Below, one piece after another: positions 54,697 to 63,852 of a stretch of DNA of 64,000 nt (the first letter of the stretch is position 1; each line of letters opens with the position of its first letter). Source of the DNA: an uncultured Victivallis sp. (GTDB lineage Bacteria > Verrucomicrobiota > Lentisphaeria > Victivallales > Victivallaceae); assembly GCF_944391105.1 (NCBI RefSeq), contig NZ_CALXSK010000010.1, positions 16,921 through 80,920 of the forward strand. The letters are read 5' to 3'. The notes below the pieces were generated by a model. The model had not been told where the DNA came from, did not search any database, and was given only the letters and a program-made list of their open reading frames with translations. Both the position numbers and the translations under genes were made by a program.

Positions 54697-55974
54697 ATGG
54701 GAAAAGGCGATACGAGATGGTTCGTGCATGACCGGTTCGGGATGTTCATTCACTGGGGACTCTATTCGCTTCCGGCGCGGCATGAGTGGGTGCGCCATGC
54801 CGAACGGATTCCGAATGAGGCTTACGAGATCTACTTCGAGATGTTCAATCCCGATCTGTTCGATCCGAAAGCGTGGGCGAAGGCTGCGCGCGAGGCGGGG
54901 ATGAAATATTTCGTCATCACGACCAAACACCACGAGGGGTTCTGCCTCTGGGATACGAAATACACCGATTACAAGGTGACGAACACGCCCGTCGGTCGTG
55001 ACCTTCTGCGCGAGATTGTCGACGCATTCCGGGGGGAGGGGCTGAAAGTGGGATTCTACTATTCGCTGCTCGACTGGCATCATCCGGATTTCACGATCGA
55101 CCGGATTCACCCGCTGCGGGATCTTCCGCCGGAGGAGATCGCGAAACTCAATTCGACACGGGATATGAAGCGGTATGCGCAGTACATGCGCGACCAGGTG
55201 ACGGAACTTCTGACGAACTACGGCAAGGTGGACATCATCTGGTTCGACTTCTCCTACCCCGGCGAGAACGGCAAGGGGCGCGACGACTGGGAGTCGGAGA
55301 AGCTGTACGAACTCGTCCACCGGCTTCAGCCCGGAATCATCGTTGACAACCGGCTCGACCTGCCCGGCTCCGGCGACATCGAGACGCCGGAACAGTACAC
55401 GCCCGACAAAGGCATGGTCGACGCGGAGGGGAAACCGGTGGTCTGGGAGGGGTGTCAGACCTTCTCGGGCTCGTGGGGATATTTCCGGGACGAAATGAGC
55501 TGGAAGAGTCCGCGCATGTGCATCGAGATGTTGATCAACCATGTTTCGCGCGGCGGCAATCTGCTCATGAACGTGGGCCCGACTTCGCGCGGCTACATCG
55601 ACCGCCGGGCGCTCGACCGGCTGGCCGCTTATGGGGAGTGGATGAAATACAATTCGCGCTCGATCTACGGCTGCGGGGCGGCTCCGGCGGAGTTTCCGGT
55701 TCCGGTGGACTGCCGTTACACCTGGAATCCGGAGACGAAGCGGCTCTATCTGCACTGCCTCGTGTGGCCGTTCAAGCATGTTCATCTGGAGAATCTGGCG
55801 GGCAAAGTGAAATACGCGCAGCTGCTGGCCGACGGCAGTGAGATCCGGATTCGCGAAGAGAAGACGGATAACCTCAACAGCCATACGCCGCAGGGCGCTT
55901 TGACGCTGGAACTCCCGACGCTGCTGCCGGGGCAGGGGTGCGAAGTCCCGGTCATCGAACTGGTTCTGAAATAA
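54697..55974 (+). CDS. Alpha-L-fucosidase, GH29
   Basis: A 425-residue GH29 enzyme from ATG 54697 with AAAGGAG before it; the longer frame is a shadow of the AraC gene. Opening RFGMFIHWGLYS, substrate loop TKHHEGFCLWDTKYTDY, then the nucleophile Asp184 in VDIIWFDFSYP. The C-terminal beta domain (YLHCLVWPFKHVHLENL) follows. It has no signal peptide, so it probably acts on imported fucosides in the cytosol. Acid/base position is variable in this family and is not assigned. A terminator follows. Confidence 0.93.
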   Translation: MGKGDTRWFVHDRFGMFIHWGLYSLPARHEWVRHAERIPNEAYEIYFEMFNPDLFDPKAWAKAAREAGMKYFVITTKHHEGFCLWDTKYTDYKVTNTPVGRDLLREIVDAFRGEGLKVGFYYSLLDWHHPDFTIDRIHPLRDLPPEEIAKLNSTRDMKRYAQYMRDQVTELLTNYGKVDIIWFDFSYPGENGKGRDDWESEKLYELVHRLQPGIIVDNRLDLPGSGDIETPEQYTPDKGMVDAEGKPVVWEGCQTFSGSWGYFRDEMSWKSPRMCIEMLINHVSRGGNLLMNVGPTSRGYIDRRALDRLAAYGEWMKYNSRSIYGCGAAPAEFPVPVDCRYTWNPETKRLYLHCLVWPFKHVHLENLAGKVKYAQLLADGSEIRIREEKTDNLNSHTPQGALTLELPTLLPGQGCEVPVIELVLK

Positions 55975-55995
55975 TCTTCGACACGCAATAAAAAG

Positions 55996-56036
55996 CGGCG
56001 GAGAACCCGGGAAATCCGGGCCTCCGCCGTTTTTTT
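55996..56036 (+). terminator. Bidirectional terminator between fucosidase and glycosidase
   Basis: CGGCGGAG at 55996-56003 pairs with CTCCGCCG at 56022-56029 around an inner stem (CCCGG/CCGGG) and is followed by seven T. An A-rich run to the left lets it also serve the convergent gene ending at 56044. Confidence 0.9.
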
Positions 56037-56043
56037 CGTCCAC

Positions 56044-57900
56044 TCAGGGACGGGCGGTTATTTTCGGAGCCGCTCCCGAATCCACGGGAATGAAGTTGAC
56101 CCGGGTGCCGTTGTACAACTTGCCGTTGACTTCGCACGAGCCGTCGGCTGTCGTGTTCCAGACTGCGAGAATTTGCCGTCCGTCTTCCGTGCGGCGGAAG
56201 AGCAGAGCCCGAACTTGCGGCGCGGGGGAGAGATCCTTGAGAAATTCCGGATCCGAACCGAGTGCGGTCGTCATCTCCCGGTAGGCGAGAAACGCTCTCT
56301 TCGGGGAGAAATCCCGGCGGACGATTCCGAAATTATCCTCCCGCTCGGCCAGGTTGGTTCCCTTGTTGCGCAGATTGTAGACGAAGAGCTTCGAGACGCC
56401 TCCGGCGATGTATTCGAGGTAGTTGCGTTGAATCATATTCGCATGTTCCTCTTCGGACAGGCCGCTGTCGAACAGCAGCGTGCAGCCGAGGATCGCCCCT
56501 TTCCAGTCATGGAACGTGTAGAGCGCGAGTGCTTCACCGATCGGTTCGTTCCGGCCGTTCAGAGCCTGCACGATCGGAGTGTAGGTGTCGCCCGGCTGCA
56601 GATTTTTCGGTGAGAGGAAACGGGTCACGTAGACATCGCCGAGCTCTTTGATCCCTTCCTGCGTCATGCCGGGGACGGTTCGGATATGGAACGTGGATTG
56701 CGGCAGTCCCTTTTTCGTCCACCACGCCTCAAAACCGATGCGCAGGAACGGATGGAGTTCACCGGCGGCATCTTTCTGCGCCCAGGTGCCGTTCGGCTGC
56801 CGGTAATTTTTCACGTAATACGGAACCTGCCCGAATGCCAGAAGAATGCCTCCCTTTTCAACGTATTTGCGGGACGGTTCAAGATAGTCCTCTTCGATTC
56901 CGAGATTTTCGCATCCGATGTAGACCGGAACTTCCTGCGGATCGAGTTTGGAAAGTTCTTCCGGCGTGAGTTTCACATACTCGACGCCCGGCAGCCATTT
57001 TCGCGGCGCATCGACGATTTTGCCGGGGGTGCGCAGTCCGACTGGTACGCCGACTTTGAGCTTTGACTGCGGCTTCCGGCCGATTTTTTTCATCGCCAGA
57101 TCGATTGCGCGCAGGAACACATCCGGCTGCTGTTCCAGCAGACTCGAACGGAAGGTCGATGTTCCGAATTCGGTGATCCAGATCTCTTTCCCCTGATCGC
57201 CGTTTTCGGCGAGGAGCTGTTTGAATGCCTGGAACTGGGCGGCAACTCCGGGACTGGCATCCGGTCCCCAGCCGTATGGATGCGTGGCGATCGCATCGAA
57301 GTAATCTTTGCCGCCGTTCAGGTAGATGTCGCGCAGAAAGTCGACGTTCCAGCCGCAGAGGCCGCCGACGATGACAGTCGCTTCCGGATCGACTTTTTTG
57401 ATCTCTTCAAAGGCGATCTTCAGCAGTGAAACATACTGGGCCGCATTCGGTGACGGTTTCCAGAAACCGCCATCCTGCTCATTCCAGATCTCATAGGCGT
57501 GGATTTTCCCCTTGTAGTGTTCCGCGACGGCGCGGATGTAGGCCCGCCACTCTTCCGGATGACGGTAGAGCGGGACTGCGTCGGAACGCTTTTTGGCCAC
57601 TTCCCAGTCGTATCCCTCCAGAATCGGCAGAATCTCGATTCCGGCTGCTCCCATCTTGTCGACAAGATTGTCGTAACGGGTAAAATTGTATTTCCCCTTT
57701 TCCCCGGCGATGGCTCCGAAGCCGAAATCGGTGCGCATGCAGGTGATCCCGGCTTCTTTGCATCTTTTGATTTCCATCTCAAGGTCGGCGGGTTTGTTTG
57801 ACCAGAGCGGATGGGACATGATGCCCCACGGGCTGCCGGCAATCAGGGTGACACTCTGCAGCAGGGCGCAGAAAGCGATGAGAAGGCGCGAATGATTCAT
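56044..57900 (-). CDS. Secreted GH-A clan glycosidase of cassette 2
   Basis: A 618-residue protein with a signal peptide (LLIAFCALLQSVTLIAGS). The TIM barrel begins WGIMSHPLW; the candidate acid/base is Glu141 in YEIWNEQD and the nucleophile Glu244 in WITEFGT, as in GH5/GH39-like retaining enzymes. A C-terminal beta domain follows (LLFRRTEDGRQILAVWNT). It lies 43 bases after the pseudopilin gene and belongs to the GntR/LacI-pseudopilin-GH operon. The family assignment inside the clan is open. Confidence 0.82.
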   Translation of the reverse strand: MNHSRLLIAFCALLQSVTLIAGSPWGIMSHPLWSNKPADLEMEIKRCKEAGITCMRTDFGFGAIAGEKGKYNFTRYDNLVDKMGAAGIEILPILEGYDWEVAKKRSDAVPLYRHPEEWRAYIRAVAEHYKGKIHAYEIWNEQDGGFWKPSPNAAQYVSLLKIAFEEIKKVDPEATVIVGGLCGWNVDFLRDIYLNGGKDYFDAIATHPYGWGPDASPGVAAQFQAFKQLLAENGDQGKEIWITEFGTSTFRSSLLEQQPDVFLRAIDLAMKKIGRKPQSKLKVGVPVGLRTPGKIVDAPRKWLPGVEYVKLTPEELSKLDPQEVPVYIGCENLGIEEDYLEPSRKYVEKGGILLAFGQVPYYVKNYRQPNGTWAQKDAAGELHPFLRIGFEAWWTKKGLPQSTFHIRTVPGMTQEGIKELGDVYVTRFLSPKNLQPGDTYTPIVQALNGRNEPIGEALALYTFHDWKGAILGCTLLFDSGLSEEEHANMIQRNYLEYIAGGVSKLFVYNLRNKGTNLAEREDNFGIVRRDFSPKRAFLAYREMTTALGSDPEFLKDLSPAPQVRALLFRRTEDGRQILAVWNTTADGSCEVNGKLYNGTRVNFIPVDSGAAPKITARP

Positions 57901-57943
57901 GTTGCAAGGGATTCCTTATCTGAAAGTTTGGTGGAATTTTCCA

Positions 57944-58660
57944 TCAGTGGATCGGCATGACGCCATCCGCTGCGAAAGCATAGGTGTCGTTCTGCAACGT
58001 GGCATTCGCAGAGACCACCCGTCCGTCGTTCATGAGGAAGTTCTGGCGGACCGGGCGATGGGGACGACTCCCGTTGGTCTCCTCCATGCCGTGTCTCCAC
58101 CGCCAGCCGACGTTGCGGTACCAGAGGTGCCCGTCTCCCATGATGGCGTTGGAAGTTTTGGTGATCTTGCGGGGAGGGAGATTCCGGCTCCAGGCGCCGC
58201 CGCCCGGATAGCTGGAGGGGTAGATCCGATTGTAATAATCGTAGCTGACTCCGACTTCGTAAACGAGAGTTGGAGTTTCGCCCTTCCAGAGTTTCTGAAT
58301 GTTCTCCGGGTTGGTGGCCATGTCAGGGGGGCAGATCAGCAGTTTCCAGGTGCCCATGTAGGGTTTCATGATTTTGATGGTGGGCGTGGCATTGTTTCCC
58401 CAGCCTCCCCATTCGTACCCCCAGTTGTCAACAGACATCTGATAGTTTTTGTTGCCGGTCGTGGGATAGTAATCGTTGAAATCTCCGGCGTAACTGGCGA
58501 GAACTGTGCCCATTTGCTTGAGATTATTGACGCACCCGGTCTGTTTGGCCCGGTCGCGCGCCTGATTCAGTGCCGGCAGCAGCATTGAGGCGAGGATTGC
58601 GATGATTGCTATTACAATAAGCAATTCAATTAATGTGAATTTTCTAAGGTTGAAATTCAT
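57944..58660 (-). CDS. Type IV pseudopilin-like protein with normal leader
   Basis: A 238-residue protein. The leader is only seven residues (MNFNLRK), then [20 protein letters not shown], with Glu at +5 and the long hydrophobic helix. The C-terminal segment [15 protein letters not shown] resembles the H-x9-DG motif, with ten residues between His and Asp-Gly. It begins two bases after the regulator stop and precedes the glycosidase, so it is a member of the cassette. Surface or periplasmic fibre-like protein; the assembly machinery is not in this window. Confidence 0.9.
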   Translation of the reverse strand: MNFNLRKFTLIELLIVIAIIAILASMLLPALNQARDRAKQTGCVNNLKQMGTVLASYAGDFNDYYPTTGNKNYQMSVDNWGYEWGGWGNNATPTIKIMKPYMGTWKLLICPPDMATNPENIQKLWKGETPTLVYEVGVSYDYYNRIYPSSYPGGGAWSRNLPPRKITKTSNAIMGDGHLWYRNVGWRWRHGMEETNGSRPHRPVRQNFLMNDGRVVSANATLQNDTYAFAADGVMPIH

Positions 58661-58662
58661 CT

Positions 58663-59733
58663 TCAGCCCTCCTGTTTTGCGATTTTTTTACGATTGATGA
58701 CCGAATCTCGTTCGATGAGGATCGGTCGAACTGAAATGTTGATGATTTCCCCGGGATTTTCCTGCAGATGGTCGATGGCGGCCGCCAACTGGACCGCGCA
58801 CTCCTGCTGCCGGCCGGAGATGGTGGTCAGATGCGGGGTGAAGAATTCCGCGTTGCGATCATTTCCGTATCCGATGATGCTGACATCTTCCGGAATCCGG
58901 ATTCCGTGCTCGGCAAAGGCGGCAATGGCCCCCTGGCTGGATTCATCACTCATCACAAAAAGTGCAGTGAAGTTGCATCCGTGTTGAGCGAGATAGTTGC
59001 AGACGGCGTCGTGGGCACAGCGCAGGGAGTATTCTCCGGGATGGACAACACATGGAATTTCCGTAACTTTTGCTCCGAAAAGCCGGGCGACGCCGGTATA
59101 GCCGGCGATTCTGTTGATGATGTCTCCGTTGCGTGGTTCCGACGGCAGAACCGCCAGATTCTGATGGCCGTTCCGGATGAAATAGGCTGCGGCCAGCATC
59201 CCGCCGTATTCGCTGTCGGCGTGCAGAGAGTGCAGAGAGACGTCGGCCAGATTGCTCCAGAGAAAGATCACCTCGGATTGGAGAGCTGCGTATTCAGCCA
59301 GCTCGCGGCGGTCGAACGGTGTTCCCGGACGTACGACGATGTGTACATCGGCGGGAATCTGTGCGATTTTCTGCACCAGGCTTTCCTGATATTCGTAAAG
59401 GATGGTGGAAAAAGCATAGCGGTCGGCGCGTTTCTGAAACTCTTCTTTGAGAAACTGCTGAATTCGTTTGTTTCCCTCGCTCGGCCAATCCGGCATGAGC
59501 AGTGCCACATGTTTGCGGAGGCGATTTTGTTTGACGTAGATTCCACTTTGAGGGCGGGTCTCGATGGCGCCCTTTTGTTCGAGCTGTGCGAGGGCTGCGT
59601 CGATGACCCGGCGGCTGACCCGGTATCTGAGCATGAGCTGACGAACCGAGTAAAAACGGCTCCCCGGTGAAAAGCTGACCAGTTCGTCATTCAACCGGTT
59701 GCAAAGTTCGCTGGATTGTTCTTTCAACTGCAT
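58663..59733 (-). CDS. GntR-HTH/LacI-type sugar-responsive regulator, cassette 2
   Basis: A 356-residue chimeric regulator. Residues 1-70 form a GntR winged helix ([40 protein letters not shown]). The rest is a LacI/periplasmic-binding effector domain with [20 protein letters not shown] and [24 protein letters not shown]. This arrangement is known from AraR-type proteins. The promoter region holds two palindromic TGTGCACA sites, probably its own operators. It controls the pseudopilin and glycosidase downstream. Confidence 0.9.
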   Translation of the reverse strand: MQLKEQSSELCNRLNDELVSFSPGSRFYSVRQLMLRYRVSRRVIDAALAQLEQKGAIETRPQSGIYVKQNRLRKHVALLMPDWPSEGNKRIQQFLKEEFQKRADRYAFSTILYEYQESLVQKIAQIPADVHIVVRPGTPFDRRELAEYAALQSEVIFLWSNLADVSLHSLHADSEYGGMLAAAYFIRNGHQNLAVLPSEPRNGDIINRIAGYTGVARLFGAKVTEIPCVVHPGEYSLRCAHDAVCNYLAQHGCNFTALFVMSDESSQGAIAAFAEHGIRIPEDVSIIGYGNDRNAEFFTPHLTTISGRQQECAVQLAAAIDHLQENPGEIINISVRPILIERDSVINRKKIAKQEG

Positions 59734-59768
59734 TGTGTCTCTCTGAAACTGTGTCTGGTTCTGTTAAT

Positions 59769-59812
59769 ATTATATCTCATGTGCACAGTTGCAACGAATG
59801 ATGTGCACAGTT
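59769..59812 (-). promoter_or_regulatory. Promoter and twin operators of cassette 2
   Basis: On the minus strand, TATAAT is at 59774-59769. ATGTGCACAGTT occurs at 59779-59790 and again at 59801-59812, a 22 bp period, each with the palindrome TGTGCACA. The first copy sits between -10 and -35, so binding would block the promoter. Confidence 0.7.
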
Positions 59813-60072
59813 ATTGAAAAAAAACCTGTTGCCGTCGGCATCCCGGAGATCGGGCCGCCTGAATCTGACGGAATTTTTATTCCGGGCAGGGACGGTTGTG
59901 GCAGTTTTCCCGCGTCGTGCTCCGTCGCTCGGACGGTTCCGGAGTTTCCGGATCGGTCAATTCGATTCCGGATTCAGAGACTCTGATTTGCAATCAGACT
60001 CCTCCATGCTATCTTACTTTCATTGACAGTCAATTTTTTAAGCTTGCACTGGTTTGGAACGGGAAGTGCGCG
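59813..60072. other. Intergenic region without a supported gene
   Basis: No ORF with ribosome site or domain is seen. It contains a small inverted repeat (CTGATT/AATCAG) around 59984-59998 of unknown meaning. Confidence 0.5.
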
Positions 60073-60101
60073 AGAAGAAAAGAACCTTTCCTCAAAAGGT
60101 T
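60073..60101 (-). terminator. Terminator after dsbD
   Basis: AACCTTT (60083-60089) and AAAGGTT (60095-60101) form a hairpin. On the minus strand it is followed by a T/C-rich tract. It lies 33 bases past the dsbD stop. Confidence 0.5.
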
Positions 60102-60134
60102 TTTCCTTCCCGCATCCGATTTTTGCGTAATCGA

Positions 60135-61685
60135 CTATTTTTCCGGGGCGAGGATTACGAATGCCGGGAGTCCCGGGATGTCGTAACGGTCGAGCAGAGA
60201 TTGCACCTGCGGGTCGCTCAGCTGTTCCGCCTGAAACTTCACGACTATATACCCTTTCAGCAGATTTTGCACCTCCGGATCGGGAAATACGTTGCGCTCC
60301 ATATCCTTGCAGTTCTTGCACCAGGTCGCCCAGAAGTCGATCAGAACGGGTTTCCCGGTCGCGCGCGATTCGACGAGCCCCTGTTCGAGTTTCGCCATCT
60401 CCGCCTCCGGCGAGAAACTCCCCGGCAACAGCGTGAAACCGAGCCACCCGTACCAGAGCGCAGCGAGCAGAATGACCACGCCGAAGGCGTTCTTCACGTA
60501 AACCATGAATCGTCCGGGTTTCGGCAGCACGCCGAGTCCCGCTCCCGCCGCAGGCCACGGCAGCGCCATCCCGACCCCGAGCAGGAACGGCAGTCCGAGC
60601 GCAAAATAGTTCCCGCCGGAATAGAGCTCCGCCGAAAACAGCAGCACCCCGATCACAACCGGAGCTACACAGGCCCCCGCCAGCAGTGCCGCCACCGCCC
60701 CCATCACGAAAGCAACCACGGTTTTCCCTCCCTTGAGCTGTTTCGGACTGAGCCGGAATTTACCGGAGAAGTCGATATTGAACACTCCGAACATCGCCGC
60801 CGCAAGAATCAGGAATACCACCGCGATCACGAAGTTGAATATGCTCGAGGAGTTCAATTCCCCGAAGCGCGCGCCGGTCAGGATCACGACCAAACCGAGC
60901 ACGCCGTAGGCCGCCGCCATTCCGGCGCCGTAGGCGAGTCCGCGCCGGAATCCCGTTCCACGTCCCGCCCCGTCCGCGCCGATGATCGCGAGATTCACCG
61001 GAATCATCGGCAGCACGCACGGCGTCAGATTCAGCCCGAGTCCGCCGAGCAGCGCGAGCAGCATCACAAGCCAGATTCCGGCGGACTCGAACATCCCGGT
61101 GGACTCTTCCGCTTCAGAGCCGCCGGAGGATTTTCCCGGTGCGAGAAAGTTCCGGAATTCCGCCGCGTTCATGAGTCCGACCGCTCTGCGCTCAATCGCA
61201 AATCCTTTGAGAATCTGGTTCCGGTCCGGTTCTCCCAGTTGGGGCCGGGCAGGGGGAGCCGCCGTTGCCGCCGGGGCGATCTCAAAGGTTTTCGGCAGGA
61301 AGCACAGCGCGGGTTCTCCGTCGGCGGCCTTGCGGCAGCCCTGATACCGGACACTGCCGGAGAAAGGGGGAGTCCCCCGGAATTTCCAGACCCAGGTTCC
61401 GGCGGGATAGATGGCGACTTTTCCCATGAATTCGTCGTCGGTCTCCTGCGGTTGCGGGGCGGTGAGCGTTTCCAGTTTGGAACCGTCCCGGCCGGAGGGG
61501 GTCAGCCGGAACGAGTTGTCCGCATAGAAGTAGTGACCGGGAGCGACGGTAACGGTCAGGGTGAGCTCGCTGCCGGAAACGGTGCTCTTCCAGTCGAACG
61601 GCTCCGGAACGGTTGCGGCTGCAACGGGCAGCGCCGCGAAAAGCGCGGCGGCGAGCAACGCAGTGAGATGAACAGCTTTTTTCAT
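60135..61685 (-). CDS. dsbD: DsbD-like thiol:disulfide interchange protein
   Basis: A 516-residue membrane protein. A signal peptide leads to an N-terminal DsbD-alpha-like domain with Cys pair region (YQGCRKAADGEPALCFLP). The central transmembrane domain has about eight helices (GLGLNLTPCVLPMIPVNLAII with its redox Cys, ALLAGACVAPVVIGVLLF). The C-terminal thioredoxin domain has Cys456-x2-Cys459 (FWATWCKNCKDM). It moves electrons from cytosolic thioredoxin to periplasmic partners. Its start overlaps the stop of the tandem-thioredoxin gene (ATGA). Confidence 0.95.
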   Translation of the reverse strand: MKKAVHLTALLAAALFAALPVAAATVPEPFDWKSTVSGSELTLTVTVAPGHYFYADNSFRLTPSGRDGSKLETLTAPQPQETDDEFMGKVAIYPAGTWVWKFRGTPPFSGSVRYQGCRKAADGEPALCFLPKTFEIAPAATAAPPARPQLGEPDRNQILKGFAIERRAVGLMNAAEFRNFLAPGKSSGGSEAEESTGMFESAGIWLVMLLALLGGLGLNLTPCVLPMIPVNLAIIGADGAGRGTGFRRGLAYGAGMAAAYGVLGLVVILTGARFGELNSSSIFNFVIAVVFLILAAAMFGVFNIDFSGKFRLSPKQLKGGKTVVAFVMGAVAALLAGACVAPVVIGVLLFSAELYSGGNYFALGLPFLLGVGMALPWPAAGAGLGVLPKPGRFMVYVKNAFGVVILLAALWYGWLGFTLLPGSFSPEAEMAKLEQGLVESRATGKPVLIDFWATWCKNCKDMERNVFPDPEVQNLLKGYIVVKFQAEQLSDPQVQSLLDRYDIPGLPAFVILAPEK

Positions 61686-62536
61686 TTCCGATTTCCCTGT
61701 TCAGAGTCGAGCGCCGTTTTCAGTTTACCGAGATAAGCCGCCGCATCCAGTCGTCCATCGAACCCGCCGATTTTTTCGCCGGCGGCGTTGAGAATCAGAG
61801 TTGCGGGCAGGTCGGCGGGCTGATATTTCTCCAACAGTTCGCTGTTCTGGCGGAGAATCGGGCGCGGCAGAAGCACCGAACGCGGAAAGTCGACGCAGAC
61901 CAGCACGGCTTTCCCCGCGGCGAATTCGTGCAGAGCTTTGCTTTCAAGCACGTCGGACTTGAATGTTTTGTCTTCAGAACTCCAATCCGAGCCGGTGAAC
62001 ACGAGGACGACCGGGAGTTTCTTCTCCGTCGCAAGTGCGAGAGCCTTGTCGAAGTTGTTCATCCAGCCGGCGGCGGGAATGTAATCCGCCTCTTTCGCCG
62101 GATTCAGAGCTGCTTTGAGCGTGGCGATGAAGTCTCCCTGCGGAGTGTAGCCGAGCCGGTCGATTTCATTGCCGTCGGCGTCGACCAGAAGCACGGTCGG
62201 GAATCCCCCGACCCGGTAGCGCGCCTGCCACTCCTCGTTCTGGCGGGCGAGGGATTCCGGGAGCTGCTGCTCCTGCGGGAAATCGAGATAGAGCAGAACC
62301 ACTTTCCCCGTTGCGAAATCCCGGAAGCGCTGGGTTTGAAGCACTTTCTCGGAGAAGATCTTACAGTACGGGCACCAGTCCGATCCCGTGAAGTAGGCGA
62401 ACACCGGCAGTTGTTTCGCCTTCGCCTCGGCCATTGCGGCATTCGCGTCGGTAAACCAGTTCCCGTCCGGCGGGGACGCGAACAGCACGGTGCAGATTCC
62501 GAACAGTACGGCGGACAATGCAATCACTTTCTTCAT
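61682..62536 (-). CDS. Periplasmic tandem thioredoxin-like protein
   Basis: A 284-residue protein from ATG 62536 after AAGAGGAG. A signal peptide (VIALSAVLFGICTVLFA) leads to two thioredoxin-like domains of the DUF255/thioredoxin_7 type. The first has the active pair Cys55-Pro-Tyr-Cys58 (GSDWCPYCK). The second is similar but reads GSDWSSEDK, so both cysteines are lost. It is coupled to dsbD and is probably its periplasmic substrate, acting in disulfide reduction. The second domain may be structural or bind clients. Confidence 0.92.
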   Translation of the reverse strand: MKKVIALSAVLFGICTVLFASPPDGNWFTDANAAMAEAKAKQLPVFAYFTGSDWCPYCKIFSEKVLQTQRFRDFATGKVVLLYLDFPQEQQLPESLARQNEEWQARYRVGGFPTVLLVDADGNEIDRLGYTPQGDFIATLKAALNPAKEADYIPAAGWMNNFDKALALATEKKLPVVLVFTGSDWSSEDKTFKSDVLESKALHEFAAGKAVLVCVDFPRSVLLPRPILRQNSELLEKYQPADLPATLILNAAGEKIGGFDGRLDAAAYLGKLKTALDSEQGNRK

Positions 62537-62685
62537 GGCAGCTCCTCTTTTTTTGAACATCTTGATGATTCGACGGATCATTCTTCTCTGTACAGGAACA
62601 TACAACGTCGGGGCCGTTCCGTCAATCCCTGAAGCCGTTTCATCGTCCTTTTTCCGGAAAAAATGGTTTTTTTTTGCTTTTTTAC

Positions 62686-62714
62686 TTGACTTTTCGCTTC
62701 GGGTTTGTCATAAT
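62686..62714 (+). promoter_or_regulatory. Sigma-70-type promoter of cassette 3
   Basis: TTGACT at 62686-62691 and CATAAT at 62709-62714 are 17 bases apart, 43 bases before the ATG at 62757. Confidence 0.75.
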
Positions 62715-62719
62715 AAAAT

Positions 62720-62731
62720 CATATCGATATG
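62720..62731. promoter_or_regulatory. Palindromic operator CATATCGATATG in cassette 3
   Basis: A 12 bp perfect palindrome begins 6 bases after the -10 box, over the expected start of transcription. A second GCGATATG half follows at once. It is in the same position as the LacI operator of cassette 1. Confidence 0.65.
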
Positions 62732-62756
62732 CGATATGTTTTCCAGAGGATATGGG

Positions 62757-63824
62757 ATGATACAGGCGAATTATAAACATCAGCAGCTCTGCGAGCAGCT
62801 GCGGCGGGAGATTTCGTCCGGGACGTTTGCCGGCGGACGGTTTTACACCGTCAAGGCGATGATGGAGCGGTTTCAGGTGAGCCAGGCGACTTTGACGAAA
62901 GCGCTTCAGCCGCTTTATGACGAGGGGTTGATCTACAGTGTGAGCGGCAAGGGGACGTTTGTCTCCGGAAACGCGGGGCGGAACGGCGGGGAAAAGCGGG
63001 AAGTTCTGCCGACGGTCTACTGCATTGCCGCTTCCGAAGAGATGTTCGACCCGGCCCGGACTTCGCCGGACTGGTGTTTTACGCAGTTGATGCTCAAAGG
63101 GGTGGTTTCGGCCGCCCGCAGGCGTGGCATACCGATCAATATCGTGCCGATTTCCACCGGGCTGGAGGCGTTCCGGAATCTCGCCGACCGGGAGGAGTCG
63201 ATGTTCATTTTCCTCAATTACGAATCCTGCGAACAGCTTGTGGAGCATGTGGTCAAGAAAGGGGCGGCATATGTGCTCTATACGAACGAACCGATCAGCC
63301 GGAAGTTGAATACGGTGTTCTGCGATGTAGGGAAGGCGACGGAGGATGCGACTTCGGTTCTGGCGGAGCGGGGGCATCGCGAGATTGCGTTTTTCGGAGA
63401 CTATCCGGATTCGGCGCGTCATCGCGGCTACCGGCGGGCGCTGCGGCGGTACGGACTGCCCTGCCGGGAGGAGTACGGCTGGTTCGTCTACCGCGGGTTG
63501 CCGGAGCCGGCCCGGGAGGAGGCGCTCAAACATCTGCCGGTGTGCCCGGAGGTGAGCGCGGTCGTGACCGCCACTGATTACCGGGCGATCGGGCTTCTGC
63601 AGGCGCTTCGGGAACTGCGGCGTGTTTGTGCGGTCATCAGCATCGACAATATGTGGAAATATTACCCCTCCGCTCCGGCGCTGACCTCGGTTGACATGCA
63701 CCTGGAACAGGCGGGTGAGGCGCTGTTCGAAGCGCTGATGCAGAAACACGAGGACGGACTGGACCGGCAGAGGACAATTCCGCATACTCTGGAGTACGGA
63801 AGTGAGCAGAATAAACAATTTTGA
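62757..63824 (+). CDS. GntR-HTH/LacI-type regulator, cassette 3
   Basis: A 355-residue regulator from ATG 62757 with AGAGGA before it. GntR winged helix: YTVKAMMERFQVSQATLTKALQPLYDEGLIYSVSGKGTFV. Effector domain of the LacI type: ATSVLAERGHREIAFFGDYPDSARHRGYRRAL and AVVTATDYRAIGLLQALREL. The same build as the cassette 2 regulator, though the sequences differ clearly. Twenty-eight bases after its stop, a pseudopilin-like gene begins. The effector is unknown. Confidence 0.9.
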   Translation: MIQANYKHQQLCEQLRREISSGTFAGGRFYTVKAMMERFQVSQATLTKALQPLYDEGLIYSVSGKGTFVSGNAGRNGGEKREVLPTVYCIAASEEMFDPARTSPDWCFTQLMLKGVVSAARRRGIPINIVPISTGLEAFRNLADREESMFIFLNYESCEQLVEHVVKKGAAYVLYTNEPISRKLNTVFCDVGKATEDATSVLAERGHREIAFFGDYPDSARHRGYRRALRRYGLPCREEYGWFVYRGLPEPAREEALKHLPVCPEVSAVVTATDYRAIGLLQALRELRRVCAVISIDNMWKYYPSAPALTSVDMHLEQAGEALFEALMQKHEDGLDRQRTIPHTLEYGSEQNKQF

Positions 63825-63852
63825 TATTCAATGAGATAGAAAGGGAATTATC

